Shown: positions 10,052 through 20,526 of the stretch, one piece after another | How the letters are laid out: every line of letters starts with the position of its first letter | Numbering within the stretch: the stretch's first letter is position 1 | From: Epichloe hybrida | Taxonomy: Eukaryota; Ascomycota; Sordariomycetes; Hypocreales; Clavicipitaceae | NCBI GenBank assembly: GCA_019022495.1 | Contig: JAFEKR010000004.1 | Span: forward strand, 868,001-932,000 | Direction of reading: 5' to 3' | Length of the DNA stretch: 64,000 bases | The notes under the pieces: model-generated | The model's database searches: none | What the model saw: the letters and a program-made list of their open reading frames with translations, nothing else | What the model was told of the DNA's origin: nothing | Position numbers and translations under genes: made by a program

Positions 10052-11465
10052 ATGGCCAAGGACGTCTTCTCCGTGCCCGTTTTCCTCGTCGTCTTTCGAG
10101 AGACGTTGGAAACCGTCATCATAGTCTCGGTGCTGCTCGCCTTTCTCAAGCAGACACTGGACGGATCCGAGCCCCATGCCAAGACGTACAAAGCTCTGCG
10201 CCGACAGGTGAGAAGGAGGTCCCCTCTGCTCTAAAGCTGTTTATTTGTATTTGAATCTGTGTTGACCAAGTTTTCCCTCGTCATCATGGTTAGGTCTGGC
10301 TGGGCGTGGCCGCCGGCCTCTTGGTCTGCATCATCGTCGCCGCCTCGCTCATAGGCGTCTTTTACACGGTCGGTTCCAACGCCTGGGAGGCCAACGAGAA
10401 CTACTACGAAGGTGCCTTTTGCCTCTTGGCCGCCGCCATCATCACCGTCATGGGAGCCGCCCTCTTGCGCATCGGCAAGATGCAGTCGAAATGGCGGGTG
10501 AAGCTCGCGAGGGCCATGGAGTCGCCCGTCAAGGCCGGCGGCACGCGCGGCACGCGCGGCTGCTTCGCGCACTGGCTGGAAAAGTACGCCATGTTCGTGC
10601 TGCCCTTCATCACGGTGCTTCGCGAGGGCATCGAGGCCGTCGTGTTTGTCGCGGGCGTCACGTTTTCCGCGCCCGCCCGTGCCGTGCCGTTGCCCGTGTG
10701 CGTCGGCCTCGTCGTCGGCGGCCTCATCGGCTGGATCCTGTACAAGTGAGTTTTTTTTTTTTTTTTTTTTTTTACTTTTTTTTTGGCGTTCATTCATTCC
10801 TTTTTTTTTTCCTGGCTTCCGGCCCATGATAAATGCGCTGACAAACCCGACCGACAGAGGCGGCTCCACTGCCAGACTGCGGATGTTCCTGGCCGCTTCG
10901 ACCTGCCTCCTGTACCTGGTGGCTGCTGGCCTGTTTTCCCGCGGTGTGTGGAGTCTCGAGGCGCAGAAATGGAACATTGCCATTGGCGGCGATGCCGCTG
11001 AGACGGGCAGTGGCCCGGGCTCGTACGACATTGACAACAGCGTTTGGCACGTCAATGTAAGCCAGCACTTTCCCCCACCGCAACTTGGACCGGTTTTTTA
11101 TTTTATTTTACCTTTATCAACGGGGCGTCTTTTTATTTTTTTTACATTTTTTTATTAACCGGAACATCATATAGTGCTGCTCACCTACTGCCGCCGACAA
11201 TGGCGGCTGGGGTGTCTTCAATGCAATTCTCGGCTGGCAAAACTCTGCCACCTACGGCTCCGTCATTTCCTACAATGTGTATTGGATCTTTGTCATGGCC
11301 GGCTTCTGCATCATGCGATTCAAGGAGACCAAGGGCCATTATCCTCTCGTAAAGCCCAAGACGGCGGCTCCCTCTGTGAATTCGCTCAGCAGCAGCTCGA
11401 GCCAGCAGGCCGTTGATGCCGACAAGACTGCCCGAGTCAAGATAGCCGGTGCCCCTGGCGCGTAA
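10052..11465 (+). CDS. FTR1: FTR1-type high-affinity iron permease
   Basis: Plasma-membrane permease that imports Fe(III) delivered by the Fet3 ferroxidase. Four exons are predicted: 10052-10207, 10294-10745, 10858-11056 and 11175-11465. All have GT/AG introns and compatible phases, giving 365 residues. The two iron-binding R-E-x-x-E motifs are intact: RETLE (16-20) and REGIE (162-166). About seven hydrophobic segments span residues 5-30, 53-77, 90-112, 150-175, 185-203, exon 3, and the start of the last exon. The C-terminal tail is hydrophilic and serine-rich. Intron 2 carries a 23-base T run and intron 3 is T-rich, but neither disturbs the frame. It is divergent from FET3 across a shared promoter, the usual arrangement of the reductive iron uptake pair in fungi. 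Confidence 0.96.
10751..10773. repeat. 23-base poly(T) tract in FTR1 intron 2
   Basis: Just after the donor gtgag of intron 10746-10857, followed by another 9-base T run (10776-10784). It mirrors the homopolymer in the partner gene's intron. Confidence 0.9.
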
Positions 11466-11676
11466 CCAGCCGGGAATGACAAAGAAACGATTCTGCCCCG
11501 TGGTTTTTGAGATGAAATAATTAGATTTCCAGAGATGAACGACGTCTTCTATATATAAAGTCTGGTAGTATGGTATCGACATTGTGTGATATTCGCTCCT
11601 CTCTGTCGCTCTCCTAAATGGAGAAAAAAAAGAGAAAAAAAAGGGAGAAAAAAAAAAAAGAAATGGTGCTGTCTCA

Positions 11677-13217
11677 TCAAATCTCCGGTGTCCAATCCCA
11701 TGCATTCGCCGTAAATAAGCTCTTGGCCATCCTATCGGCATAAATGGCCCCCTCATATCGCAACCTCTGGTCATTCGCCAACGCCCTCGTAAATGCAAAG
11801 ACACGCTTCTCGTCATCATCGTCGGCCCTGCTTCTCGCGCCTGCATCCACCGCCGTCACCCACGACACGTGCCCGCGCCTCCTTTTCCAGTCCGCCAGCG
11901 GGATGCTCACCACGCTCGCCGCCAACATGGCCTTGACATAGTCCAGTATGGGATCGATGCGGATCCTCAGCCCGCAATTCATGTGGTGCTTGTCCACCTG
12001 GTAGTTCGGACACTGCTTCAGCGTGGCCAGCAGGTCGTCGAGATCAATCAGCGACGTGTCGGGGAGGCTGTCCGCCGACGCGGGGGAGTAGTCCACCATG
12101 GAGAGCAGGTCCTTTGAGAGGAAGAACCTGATCATCTGGCCGAACTGGAAGGAGTCGCAGGCGGCGCTGGAGTCGTAGCCTAGTTTGCACTGGCGGTCGC
12201 GCGACGAGTACAGCGCTATGAAGTGCCTCTGGATGGAGGAGATGGTGTTGAGGATGCACTCCCTTCTGTGCCGGAGTTCCTCTACGGTGAGGTTTTGTCA
12301 GACTTTGCGGAGGCACAGGGGGGATAACCAGTGAAAGAAAGAGCTGGCTGAAAGTGCTAGCAACTCTTACCCTCTATGCCTTGGGGCAAGTTCCACCACG
12401 CGGCGGATGATGAATCGGCCTCTTCCTCGGCATACGTGCCCCAGAGGCGGGACCCCCTGATGAGCAGTTCTCTTGTATCTTGGTGCAGCCGCATGGGTTG
12501 GTTGAGCAGCCATGCGACGAGGATCTTTTTCCGGAGGACCTTCTCCACGTCTGTCGGGCGGCCTGCCTCATCTAGGTAGGGGCGTGTGTCGGTCAGGGGC
12601 CACTTGAACTTGAGGTGCGCCAGGGAGCGGGAGACGACGGCCGTGCAGTCGAAGCGGTCGGCGGTGATGGCCAGCGTGGTCATATGCGACATGAGCAGGC
12701 GGGCCGTCTTGATGGGGAGACCGTGCATGATGCGAAGCATGTCCTCCAGAGCGTGCTGCCTGCCCGCCGACTGGGTGGCCTCGTCGTCGTCGGTGATGAG
12801 CACCCATGGCAGATCGAGGGGGTCTGCCTCGCCGACCTTGAGCTTGCGAGCGGCGAGGGCGGCGTGCGTGGACGAGATGAGCTGGGCTTCGCGGAAGGAT
12901 GGGTTCGTGAGGAGGTTGGCGAAGTACTTGGAGTGTTTGGTGAGGGCGGCGACGCTCACGCGATATGCGAGCGTGAGCTTCGGCGCGAGTATCGTGGTGG
13001 TGGTGGTGGTGGTGTTGTTGGCGTTATTGTTGGTGTGACCGGGGGGCTTGGGGCCGGCTGCTGCTTTGCGGGCCCTTCTGAGAGTGGCGTCCGAGGTGAG
13101 GAAGGTCACGGAGAGGATGATGTCGCCGTCGCGTGAAACGTTGATGAGCTGTTGGTGGTGCTTGGCGCGGGCGCTGTCGGATGGTGCTTCTCCGTCGGCG
13201 GAAGGCTCGCAGCCCAT
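11677..13217 (-). CDS. BTB/POZ-like domain protein of unknown function
   Basis: Two exons on the minus strand are predicted: 13217-12371 and 12281-11677. The intron is 12282-12370 (donor gtaaga, acceptor gtag), and the protein has 483 residues. The N-terminal third resembles a fungal BTB fold: a GDIILSVTF strand near residue 30, an asparagine/threonine-rich loop encoded by a GGT/GTT repeat, then YRVSVAALTKHSKYFANLL, the typical helix following the first BTB strands. The rest is helical with no recognised domain. Such proteins are common and mostly uncharacterised in filamentous ascomycetes. The frame stays open upstream to 13379, adding 54 residues encoded by a 16-base tandem repeat. I prefer the ATG at 13217 because the upstream part is pure repeat. 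It is divergent from the PP2C gene. BTB assignment is moderate; no function is proposed. Confidence 0.75.
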
Positions 13218-13243
13218 GCTTACATGCTGGTGAGAGGGAAGAT

Positions 13244-13330
13244 GGCATGGATGGAGATGGCATGGATTGGAGATGGCATGGATTGGAGATGGCATGGATT
13301 GGAGATGGCATGGATGGGAGATGGCATGGA
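13244..13330. repeat. 16-base tandem repeat (atggcatggattggag)
   Basis: About five copies of a 16-base unit with minor changes (gattgg, gatggg, gatgga). The period is not a multiple of three, yet the minus-strand frame is open through it. It sits directly upstream of the preferred BTB-like start. Confidence 0.85.
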
Positions 13331-13436
13331 AGGGGGGATGATGATGGGGATGATGGGTTGTTGAAGTGGATTGGCCCAAACAGGCACCGCCGTTGGCTGT
13401 GGGGTTCGGCCCGCATCAGGTGGCAGGAACTTGTCA

Positions 13437-13437
<1 letters not shown>

Positions 13438-13470
<33 letters not shown>
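13438..13470. repeat. (CGT)11 trinucleotide microsatellite
   Basis: Eleven CGT units. If the longer PP2C frame from 13371 were used, this would encode a polyserine run; otherwise it lies in the 5' UTR. Confidence 0.9.
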
Positions 13471-13592
13471 AGTCGACCACCACACGGTTCCCATGGCCGC
13501 TGTTCGCACCACTCTTGCGTCGATTCGGTCCCCCAGGGGAAGCCGAAGCTCGATACTTCTGTGACCCGTCTCTTCACCTCTTCCACCCGAAA

Positions 13593-15605
13593 ATGGCTTC
13601 TCTTGGGCACACGGCGCGATGCTCAGCATCCAGGGCCGCTGCTCACCTGTCGGCAGAAAGCACACCACGATCATTGGCAGCGTCGTCCTCGCTGCTTGCT
13701 GCTCGCTCGACGCCACCGACTTCTTCGCCAGCTGAAGACTCTGGGAGCTCACAATCGAAAGCCCCGGGAGCTGGAGCTCGAGCTCGAGCGCGAGCGACGT
13801 TGCGGCCATCATCATTCCCAGCCACGTCGCGGTCCGGGACTCCCTCCCGACATACCAACTTGCCTCGCCAAACTTCTTCCTCCTCCGTTGCAGCGAGCCA
13901 CCACTGCGTGTCCATGTCCCGGTACCCAGATCAGCAACTACGGCACTACTTCCATACATACTTTGTGACCCATCTGCCGTCGTCATCGCTTCACCCAGAC
14001 TCTCATCGCGGTGTCGGCCCCGGTCACAAATTGCCCCGCGATGCGTCGACTCCTCATACACCCAGTCCGGGCTCGTCTCCCGCCGCCGTCTCAATCCCCA
14101 ACATGTCCAACCGTGACTTGACCGTGGTGCGAATACCGTTGCGAAGGGCCAAGCACCACTTTGGCTCGGCCACGGCCAGAGGGAGCCGTGCCTACAACGA
14201 AGACACCGACCAGGCGGGCACAGTGGACATACCCGCCTTTGCCAAGAGAGGTCCCATGAGCGTGAGGCAAAAGCCAGGTGAAGCTACCCCGGCGGATAGC
14301 GTGCTTGGGGACCCCCAGATATTCTACTTTGCCGTCTTTGACGGTCACGGTGGGACCCAATGCTCGCATTTCCTGCGAGACGAGCTCCACGGCTATGTCG
14401 AGGAGGCGGCGAGAGAATTCGGGTTGCAGAGCAGCTTGCGCAAGAAGAAGCAGCCAGGCCAAGAACAGAGCCATGCCGTTGGTGCGAGACCGCAAGCCAC
14501 ATCCAAACAAAAAGCGCTGGACTCGGTAGAAATGAAGACTGCTCGCGAGGTAGAAAAGGACATGAAGGTGCCCGACGCCGATGACAAAAGACCTGTTGAC
14601 AAACCAGACCACGGCAAGCCTTTGCCCAGTGCGGAATCGCTGCCGGTGCAGTCGCAAGACATTGGCAAGGCCATTCAACTCGAGCGCGAACTGGTCGAGT
14701 CCTACGCGAGCACGATTGGCGGCTACTTCCGCCGCTTCAGCCCCGAGTACTTCGACCTGTCCGAAGAAGCGGGCAAGCCAACCTCGGTGACGGTCGAGTC
14801 CAGTCTCGAGTACGCCTTTCTCCGCGCCGACCTGGACTTTGTGTCTGCGCAAGCACGCAAGGCCGACCCAGACGACTCAGACCAGCCCCTCAACAACGAC
14901 GAGATCCTCGGCATGCCCCATGCCACTCCCTCCGGCCACGGCATCGGAGGCACCACCCGCTTCAAGGGCGGCTCAACCGCCTCGGTAGTTCTCATATCCA
15001 CGCCCACGACCGCGCCCTTCTGGCACCCGGCAGCAACCTCGACCCTCGTGGCAGCCCACGTCGGCGACTCGCGCATCCTCCTCTGCGAAACAGCCACGGG
15101 ACTCCCCCACCCCCTCACCTCGGACCACCATCCCACGACTCCCACCGAGAGCAGACGCCTCCGCCGCTACGCACCCGCCGGATCCATGGTCACGGGCGAC
15201 AGCTTCGGCGAGGAACGCATCGCCGGCCTCGCCAACTCGCGCGCCTTCGGCGACATCAGATCCAAGCGGATCGGGGTCTCGGCCGAGCCGGAAATCACAC
15301 GCGTGGAAATGGGCCCCGCAGAGTACTCTTTCCTCGTCCTCATGAGCGACGGCGTAAGTGGCACCCTCAGCGACCAGGAAATCGTCGACGTCGTCAAGGA
15401 GTCCAAGACACCCGAGGACGGAGCCAGAAAGATAGTCGACTTGGCGACCGAGGTGTCCAAGGACGGAGACAACGCCACCTGCCAGGTCGTCAGACTGGGC
15501 GGGTGGGAGCGCAGGAGCGAGGGCGGGCTCGGCAGCATGGGGACCAAGGAGATTCGGGATATCCGGAGGGCAGAGGCCCAGGATCCGAGGAGGGGAAAGA
15601 GGTGA
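13593..15605 (+). CDS. PP2C-family serine/threonine phosphatase, Ptc6-like
   Basis: Metal-dependent protein phosphatase of 670 residues in one exon. PP2C motifs appear in order: AYNEDTDQAG (near residue 203), FAVFDGHGG (about 246), AAHVGDSRILL (about 487), TSDHHPTT, NSRAFGD, LVLMSDGVSG (about 581) and DNATCQVV (about 626), supplying the acidic metal ligands. A long hydrophilic, lysine-rich insert separates the first two motif blocks from the rest. The N-terminal region from 13593 is rich in S, R and A with few acidic residues, compatible with mitochondrial targeting. With the overall motif pattern this suggests the mitochondrial Ptc6 branch, but that subfamily call is an inference. The frame is open from an earlier ATG at 13371, adding 74 residues including polyserine. 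I prefer 13593 (AAAATGGC context, targeting-like start). Confidence 0.88.
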   Translation: MASLGHTARCSASRAAAHLSAESTPRSLAASSSLLAARSTPPTSSPAEDSGSSQSKAPGAGARARARATLRPSSFPATSRSGTPSRHTNLPRQTSSSSVAASHHCVSMSRYPDQQLRHYFHTYFVTHLPSSSLHPDSHRGVGPGHKLPRDASTPHTPSPGSSPAAVSIPNMSNRDLTVVRIPLRRAKHHFGSATARGSRAYNEDTDQAGTVDIPAFAKRGPMSVRQKPGEATPADSVLGDPQIFYFAVFDGHGGTQCSHFLRDELHGYVEEAAREFGLQSSLRKKKQPGQEQSHAVGARPQATSKQKALDSVEMKTAREVEKDMKVPDADDKRPVDKPDHGKPLPSAESLPVQSQDIGKAIQLERELVESYASTIGGYFRRFSPEYFDLSEEAGKPTSVTVESSLEYAFLRADLDFVSAQARKADPDDSDQPLNNDEILGMPHATPSGHGIGGTTRFKGGSTASVVLISTPTTAPFWHPAATSTLVAAHVGDSRILLCETATGLPHPLTSDHHPTTPTESRRLRRYAPAGSMVTGDSFGEERIAGLANSRAFGDIRSKRIGVSAEPEITRVEMGPAEYSFLVLMSDGVSGTLSDQEIVDVVKESKTPEDGARKIVDLATEVSKDGDNATCQVVRLGGWERRSEGGLGSMGTKEIRDIRRAEAQDPRRGKR

Positions 15606-16489
15606 TTCTTTTTTTCTTTCTTTTTTTTAGAAGGGCTCTTGAGAAACTAAGTCGTGGTGTGCTCGGGTGACTGATGTCGAGCCCGATGCGCTTGGACTTG
15701 AATGCGCCGAGCATAACGGGAGTTTCATTTTACTTTGAATCTTTGGGTCAACTGGAATCCACAAACAGCGACTGCGAATATGGCATCTTGTTCTGATAGA
15801 CTGCATGGCATGTGTTGTAGATGTTGAATTTATTGATTTTTAATTTTTTGGGGGTCATTGGTTGTGGCCAATGCATCGAACGAAGGCGGGCATAAGAGCA
15901 TTCACGGCGATAGGGTTGCTTGTAGGCGAGCATCGTTCCTTTATGCATCATGAGTCGTTCTTTATGGGTCCCTTTTCGGACATGTTATCCAGTGCGATGG
16001 TCAAGGCCATGGAAGGTCTTCCTCCCAGTTTGACAAGTGGGACTACGTTGACGTGGAGGAGCTAGGGATGCTAAAACCCGGGATAATTGCTGATGAGGGT
16101 GCTTTTCGCACTTCTATAAAGGTGGGTTTCACCAAGTATTACAAGTCTGAGTCCTTGGGTGCGTCAGTTGAGGCAAGTAGTGTTTCCTCATGGTGGGAAT
16201 GGAAGGTAGTGGATGAGGGCTTGTATTCTTCCATGATATAGACATATTGCGTGCTGCTTAGCAGGATGAGCATATTTTCTCCAAGGATGCGTTGCGTCAG
16301 GGGGAGAGATGGGGTTCAGGATGGGTATTGCGTATGTATTTATTCACAACATGGGAGTCGTGATTTGAGGCGGTTCCACCGAGTTTACGCTTTATATATC
16401 TAACCAGAACCATATTGTGCATTCTTGGAACAAATCAATCACGTAATCCAACTCCCGCTGTACCATCTTCTGACTGGCTTGTAAAGGCT
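15606..16489. other. Convergent intergenic region with a possible coding fossil
   Basis: Lies between the 3' ends of the PP2C (+) and HET-C (-) genes. It is mostly 3' UTR-like, but 15950-16241 has a protein-like stretch. One frame reads SDMLSSAMVKAMEGLP near 15979-16026, and the next frame continues as SQFDKWDYVDVEELGML near 16026-16076 and stays open to 16241. This could be a frameshifted gene relic. I do not recognise the protein. Confidence 0.4.
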
Positions 16490-19041
16490 CTAGTACCGTC
16501 CCTGTCCCGGGTACTGATTCCACCCTGGGGGCTGCTGCTGTCCCTGAAACCCAGGATACTGACCCTGAGGAGCGCCGTACCCGGGAGCGCCGTACCCCGG
16601 AGCACCGTACCCCTGGGGAGGTTGAGGCTGTCCCCATTGACCGGTAGGGGGACCGCCGTAGCCTTGGGAAGGAGGAGGACCTCCGTATGCCGGGGGACCA
16701 CCGCCCTGCTGCTGATTATAGCTCTGGTAGTACTGTCCAGGAGGCGGCGGTGCATCATAGCCGCCGGTCGGACCGGTCTGGAAGGTATTGCTCTCGTTCA
16801 AGTACGATGCAGCTTCGCCGGTTGGCGCCGCTGTCCCAGAGCCCGATGCGTACGACGAGGGGGGAGTAGGCATCTTGCTGCCTTGTGGAGCAGGCGTATC
16901 CGATACATAGTTGGCGGATTGGTTGCCGTCATTGCCAGATATGGAGTCGAGATCACGCGTCTTGACTTGAGCCCACAACGAGCCAGCGACTTTTCCGTGG
17001 CCAAGCTGGCTGAGGGATTCGAAGGCACCGTGGGAGTGGCCGCCGCCGCCGCCGCCGCCGGTCTTTGTGGAAGATTGGCCGAGGACGTGGTTTTTCCCCT
17101 TCTTGACCGACTCAGAGGACAGGAGGCGGTCTAGTTCGTGGCGGCGAGGGTGCTCCTCCGCCCATTTGCGCACAGTGTTGAACATGTCGCGCTGGATTTC
17201 AATGTCTTCGTGACGCAGAGCTGGATGGTGGAATGCGCGGATGACGTCGTTTACGACTTCGTCGACGGGGACGTTGGGGTTTTCCCAGGCGAAGAGGACG
17301 CGACTGGTTGGTTAGCTCAAAATTCACGCTTGGCAATGGGATGCAAGACAGAGGAAGAAACTTACGGAACGGCATATTGAAGAATAGTGGTGGCGACTCG
17401 GCCGGCGCACGAGTTGAGCACGTTGGTAAAGTGGTCCTTGGAGAGCATGGAGTGTGTAGGGTCGGAACACCGGTCGTTCTCCCACGGCTCGAGTTGAGAC
17501 TTGGAACTGGCGGTGATGACGCCGGTTGAGCCGTCTTTCAGGACTTTGGTGACGGAACTGATGATGGGTCGGATAAAGGGGGCGAGGAGGCCGAGGACAA
17601 AGGCCGTTATGGTCTCGCTAATGTGTTCGAGCAGCTTCTCGAGCCCGGGGACCTTGGCGATGCCGCGGCTGATGGCCTTGACAATGTTATCGCGGAATAC
17701 CAAAATGGGGTAGATGCGCTTGGCCGTCTTGACGGGGTCAAAGTCCGGACTCATGCCAGGCACAATGTTGACATTGTCGGCGCGGGCGCGCTGTTGGTTT
17801 TGCTGGTTCACCCGCTCTTGAGCGTCCGATGCCTCCTTGAGCCCTCGCGCCTCGGCGGCAAACCCCGTTCCCAGATCGGGCACATTGGACAGCAAGGAGA
17901 TGAAGTCGGTTGGACCGGATCCATCAAAGAGGCCTCGGTCTCCGGTGGAGACCGGGCCGCTTCGCGCACCTTCGGCATTCTTGAGAGCAACATCGACCTC
18001 GTCGACCTCGGACTGAGTGAAGTGATCGTTGGCTTCTCCGATAACAGAGTGCAAGAAGTCGACGGCGCCGAAAGTGCCCGTGACAATGGGATATATTCTC
18101 TTGCCGTTGATGTTGATTTCGGTCTGTGTGCCACAGTGAGGGAAGACGTTATGGTAGCCGAGTTCGCGAAGCGCCAGCTCGCAGTAGTTGCTGTGCGCGC
18201 CAAAGTCCTCTAGACAATGAAGGGCCTGGCCGAGGCAGCGAAGGGCTTCGCAGAGATTCTCATCCTTACCCTTGCCATGCTCACCGCAGGTGTATAGTCG
18301 GCCAAAGTGAATGGAGCGGGCAAAGCTGAAGCGGATGAAGCCGGCGCTTGTGGCCCATCTGCCCGTCTCGTTGGAAATGTAGTTTTTCATGCCCGTCTTC
18401 ATGTCGATTTCTGTTTCGACGGGCTCGACGGGGCCTCGAAGACGGGGGTCGAACTTGCGCGCATCGAGGCCATCGGCGTAGCCCAAGGGGTTGTCGATGT
18501 GCTCCTCTGGGCGGTAGCAGCCGAGACGCTCTTCGGTGACCTCGAATTCTTCCGTGGCATAGCCAAATGCCATGAAGGACAAGACCCAGACCAGAATGCG
18601 AATCGTGGCGGCGTTGACGCCCTTTAGACTACCAACGTCGACGGCTTGTGAATAGTCTCGCAGCCAATTGCCAAAGTAGGTGCGCTTGATGAGCATAGAC
18701 GTCCATTTCTTGCCGTGCAAGAAGGCGACACTGGCAAGCATGTCTTCGATGTCTGCGGGAGTGCGGGAGGCATGTCAGTTCAGTTGTCTTTGACACGAAT
18801 GTGTAGGCGACACTTGGTTCAGCTTACCACCATGACGCCAATTATGTCCTTCGACCTGGTGGTTGCCGCCATTGTTAGCCGGCAACTTCTATTTCAACGT
18901 AGGCGAGACTCTTCTTGAACACACCTGAGCAATGGATGGTATGTTGCCAGCACCAAACGCGGCAGCCTGGCCGGGGAGCAGGACCACGCAGACGCAGAGC
19001 ACCAAGAGCCAGGTGCCCCGCGGCAGAGAAGAAGTCGCCAT
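16490..19041 (-). CDS. het-c: HET-C heterokaryon incompatibility protein
   Basis: Secreted or membrane-associated protein that, in Neurospora, takes part in non-self recognition and hyphal-fusion cell death. Four exons on the minus strand are predicted: 19041-18925, 18855-18828, 18752-17366 and 17303-16490; phases close to give 781 residues. A signal peptide covers about residues 1-25 (LLVLCVCVVLLPGQAAA), followed by the family's HNWRHGDIEDML block across two introns. The central Het-C domain includes GNWLRDYSQAVD, a CLEDFGAHSNYCELAL stretch and a hydrophobic segment before exon 4. The C-terminus is rich in G, P, Q and Y, with GYGAP repeats, as in the Neurospora protein. No pin-c (HET-domain partner) is seen in this window. 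The island of decayed transposons starts 625 bases upstream of its start codon. Confidence 0.95.
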
Positions 19042-19663
19042 GACGTAACCTGTGGCCAGTCTGCGGCGGCGGTGGTGAGCAGTGGAGAGTTTTATTTACA
19101 CTGGCAGTTGATGCGATAGTCTGGATCGGCAGATGGGACGGATGTGCTGGGCTTTGAGGTGAGGGCAGACAGACGTCTTCATGCTGGATGCTGGATGCTG
19201 GATGATGCTGGATGTTGGATGCTGGATGGGTTGTTCACAGCCCCCCTAGCCCCGCACATGCTTCCAAATGCAGCCTGGCAGCCGCCAGCAGCTGGCATTG
19301 CGTTTCAATCAGGCTTGAGTGTCGAGCTTGAGAATTTTTCACCATTTCATTTCATCATTGGTTGTAGTCTGGTTTCACAACGACATGCCTCTCATAGCGC
19401 GTAGGGCTGACAGTGCATACATGACATGGTTGATGATGAAGGCCAATCTGAACATAGCGCGATCGTCGGGAGGCCGCCAGACAACCACGTCCGGTGGTGT
19501 GTTGTGTTGAGCATTTCCAACTGCATCTTGTTGGACACGCGGATCCGAAGAGTGGAGATGACAAAAGGTCCGGACGGAGGAATTGGGAATTGGGAATTGG
19601 CTTGCAGGGGCGGCCAGACACCCCAGACACCTGACAGTGACAGTGCTGACACCCAGAGGGGCA
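19042..19663. promoter_or_regulatory. het-c upstream region, up to the TE island
   Basis: Normal-composition DNA that should hold the het-c promoter. A small repeat of ctggatg units lies at 19182-19227. There is no gene I can support, and no visible RIP signature this close to the island. Confidence 0.5.
19182..19227. repeat. ctggatg minisatellite
   Basis: About six imperfect 7-base units (atgctgg, atgttgg) in the het-c upstream region. Confidence 0.75.
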
Positions 19664-19665
19664 TA

Positions 19666-20147
19666 CAGTAAATCTCGGCTGCAACAAAGTTGATCTCGTA
19701 TCCAGGGTGGAGCCTCTGAGTCTAGATTAGGCAGGCGGTAAAGAATCTTAGTATATACTTAGCATATGCTAAGCATATACTAAAGACCACAGTGTATTAG
19801 TGCGAAGTTCGTCAAATCATCAAATCGTCAAATTATTAAATCATTAATCAATTTGTTAATCGATTTGTCAATCAAATCATCAATCAATTCGTCAATCAAT
19901 TCGTCAATCAATTCGTCAATCAATTCGTCAATCAATTCGTCAATCGTTAATCAATTTGCTAGTTATAGGGGCTATAGGTAGTATATGCCCTATAATATAG
20001 TGCTATAACTTTGCATATGCTACCCTATTATATAATTTATACTATACGTTAGCATATGCCTAGCATATGCCTTGCATATGCTATTCTGCCCGTCACAAGG
20101 CCTCACCCTGGATACGAGATTAACTTTGTTGCAGCCGAGATTTACTG
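19666..20147. mobile_element. 482-bp non-autonomous TIR element (MITE), TA target duplication
   Basis: Its ends are inverted repeats of about 49 bases starting CAGTAAATCTCGGCTGCAAC, matching with about three differences, and flanked by TA on both sides (19664-19665 and 20148-20149). A TA duplication and CAG-type ends point to the Tc1/mariner/pogo (Fot1-like) group. It has no coding capacity. Inside is a 12-base tandem repeat and several palindromic tagcatatgcta-like stretches. It is moderately TA-rich. Confidence 0.85.
19866..19946. repeat. 12-base tandem repeat (tcgtcaatcaat) inside the MITE
   Basis: Five to six near-perfect units are preceded by decayed relatives (tcatcaaatcg, ttgttaatcga) from about 19808. 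The array fills the middle of the short TIR element. Confidence 0.85.
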
Positions 20148-20213
20148 TAACCCCCACCCAGAGTGATTACCCAATCGACCCAGCGTAATAACACCTAGCC
20201 CAACGCGGGGTTA
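20148..20213. other. Ordinary sequence wedged between two TIR elements
   Basis: About 66 bases of GC-richer sequence without the island's TA bias, including the flanking TA dinucleotides. It is probably original host DNA between two independent insertions. Confidence 0.65.
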
Positions 20214-20526
20214 CAGTAAATCTCGGCTGCAACAAAGTTAATCTTATATCTAGGGTAAAGCCTTGCAACCTAAATTAGGTAGGTAGTAAGAAAACATAGC
20301 ATATATAGGGCATATACTATGTATATGCTAAGCCCTATAGTGTATTAGTGTAAGAATATATTTATAGAGTAATATATACCTTATATATACTACTTTCTAT
20401 AGTGTATTAGTATAAAGGCACTTATAATATAGTATATATAATATATATATAGTAGTAAAGTAAGGGAATTATAGTAATTATACTACTAAAAAATTTTATA
20501 TACTAATAAAATAATAAAAGAGTAGT

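Larger units (their letters stand above)
13218..13592. promoter_or_regulatory. Divergent promoter region between BTB-like and PP2C genes, repeat-rich
   Basis: Space between the two preferred start codons. It holds a 16-base tandem repeat (about 13244-13330) and a CGT microsatellite (13438-13470). Both flanking frames can be extended into it (minus strand to 13379, plus strand from 13371), so the true starts and promoters need transcript evidence. Confidence 0.5.

Noticed and set aside
14091..14852. 253-codon minus-strand open frame opposite the PP2C gene
   Set aside because: Shadow of a real exon; the plus strand carries all PP2C motifs.
19866..19946. Short regular repeats as a CRISPR-like array
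   Set aside because: Direct 12-base tandem repeats without spacers, in a eukaryotic MITE; no cas genes.
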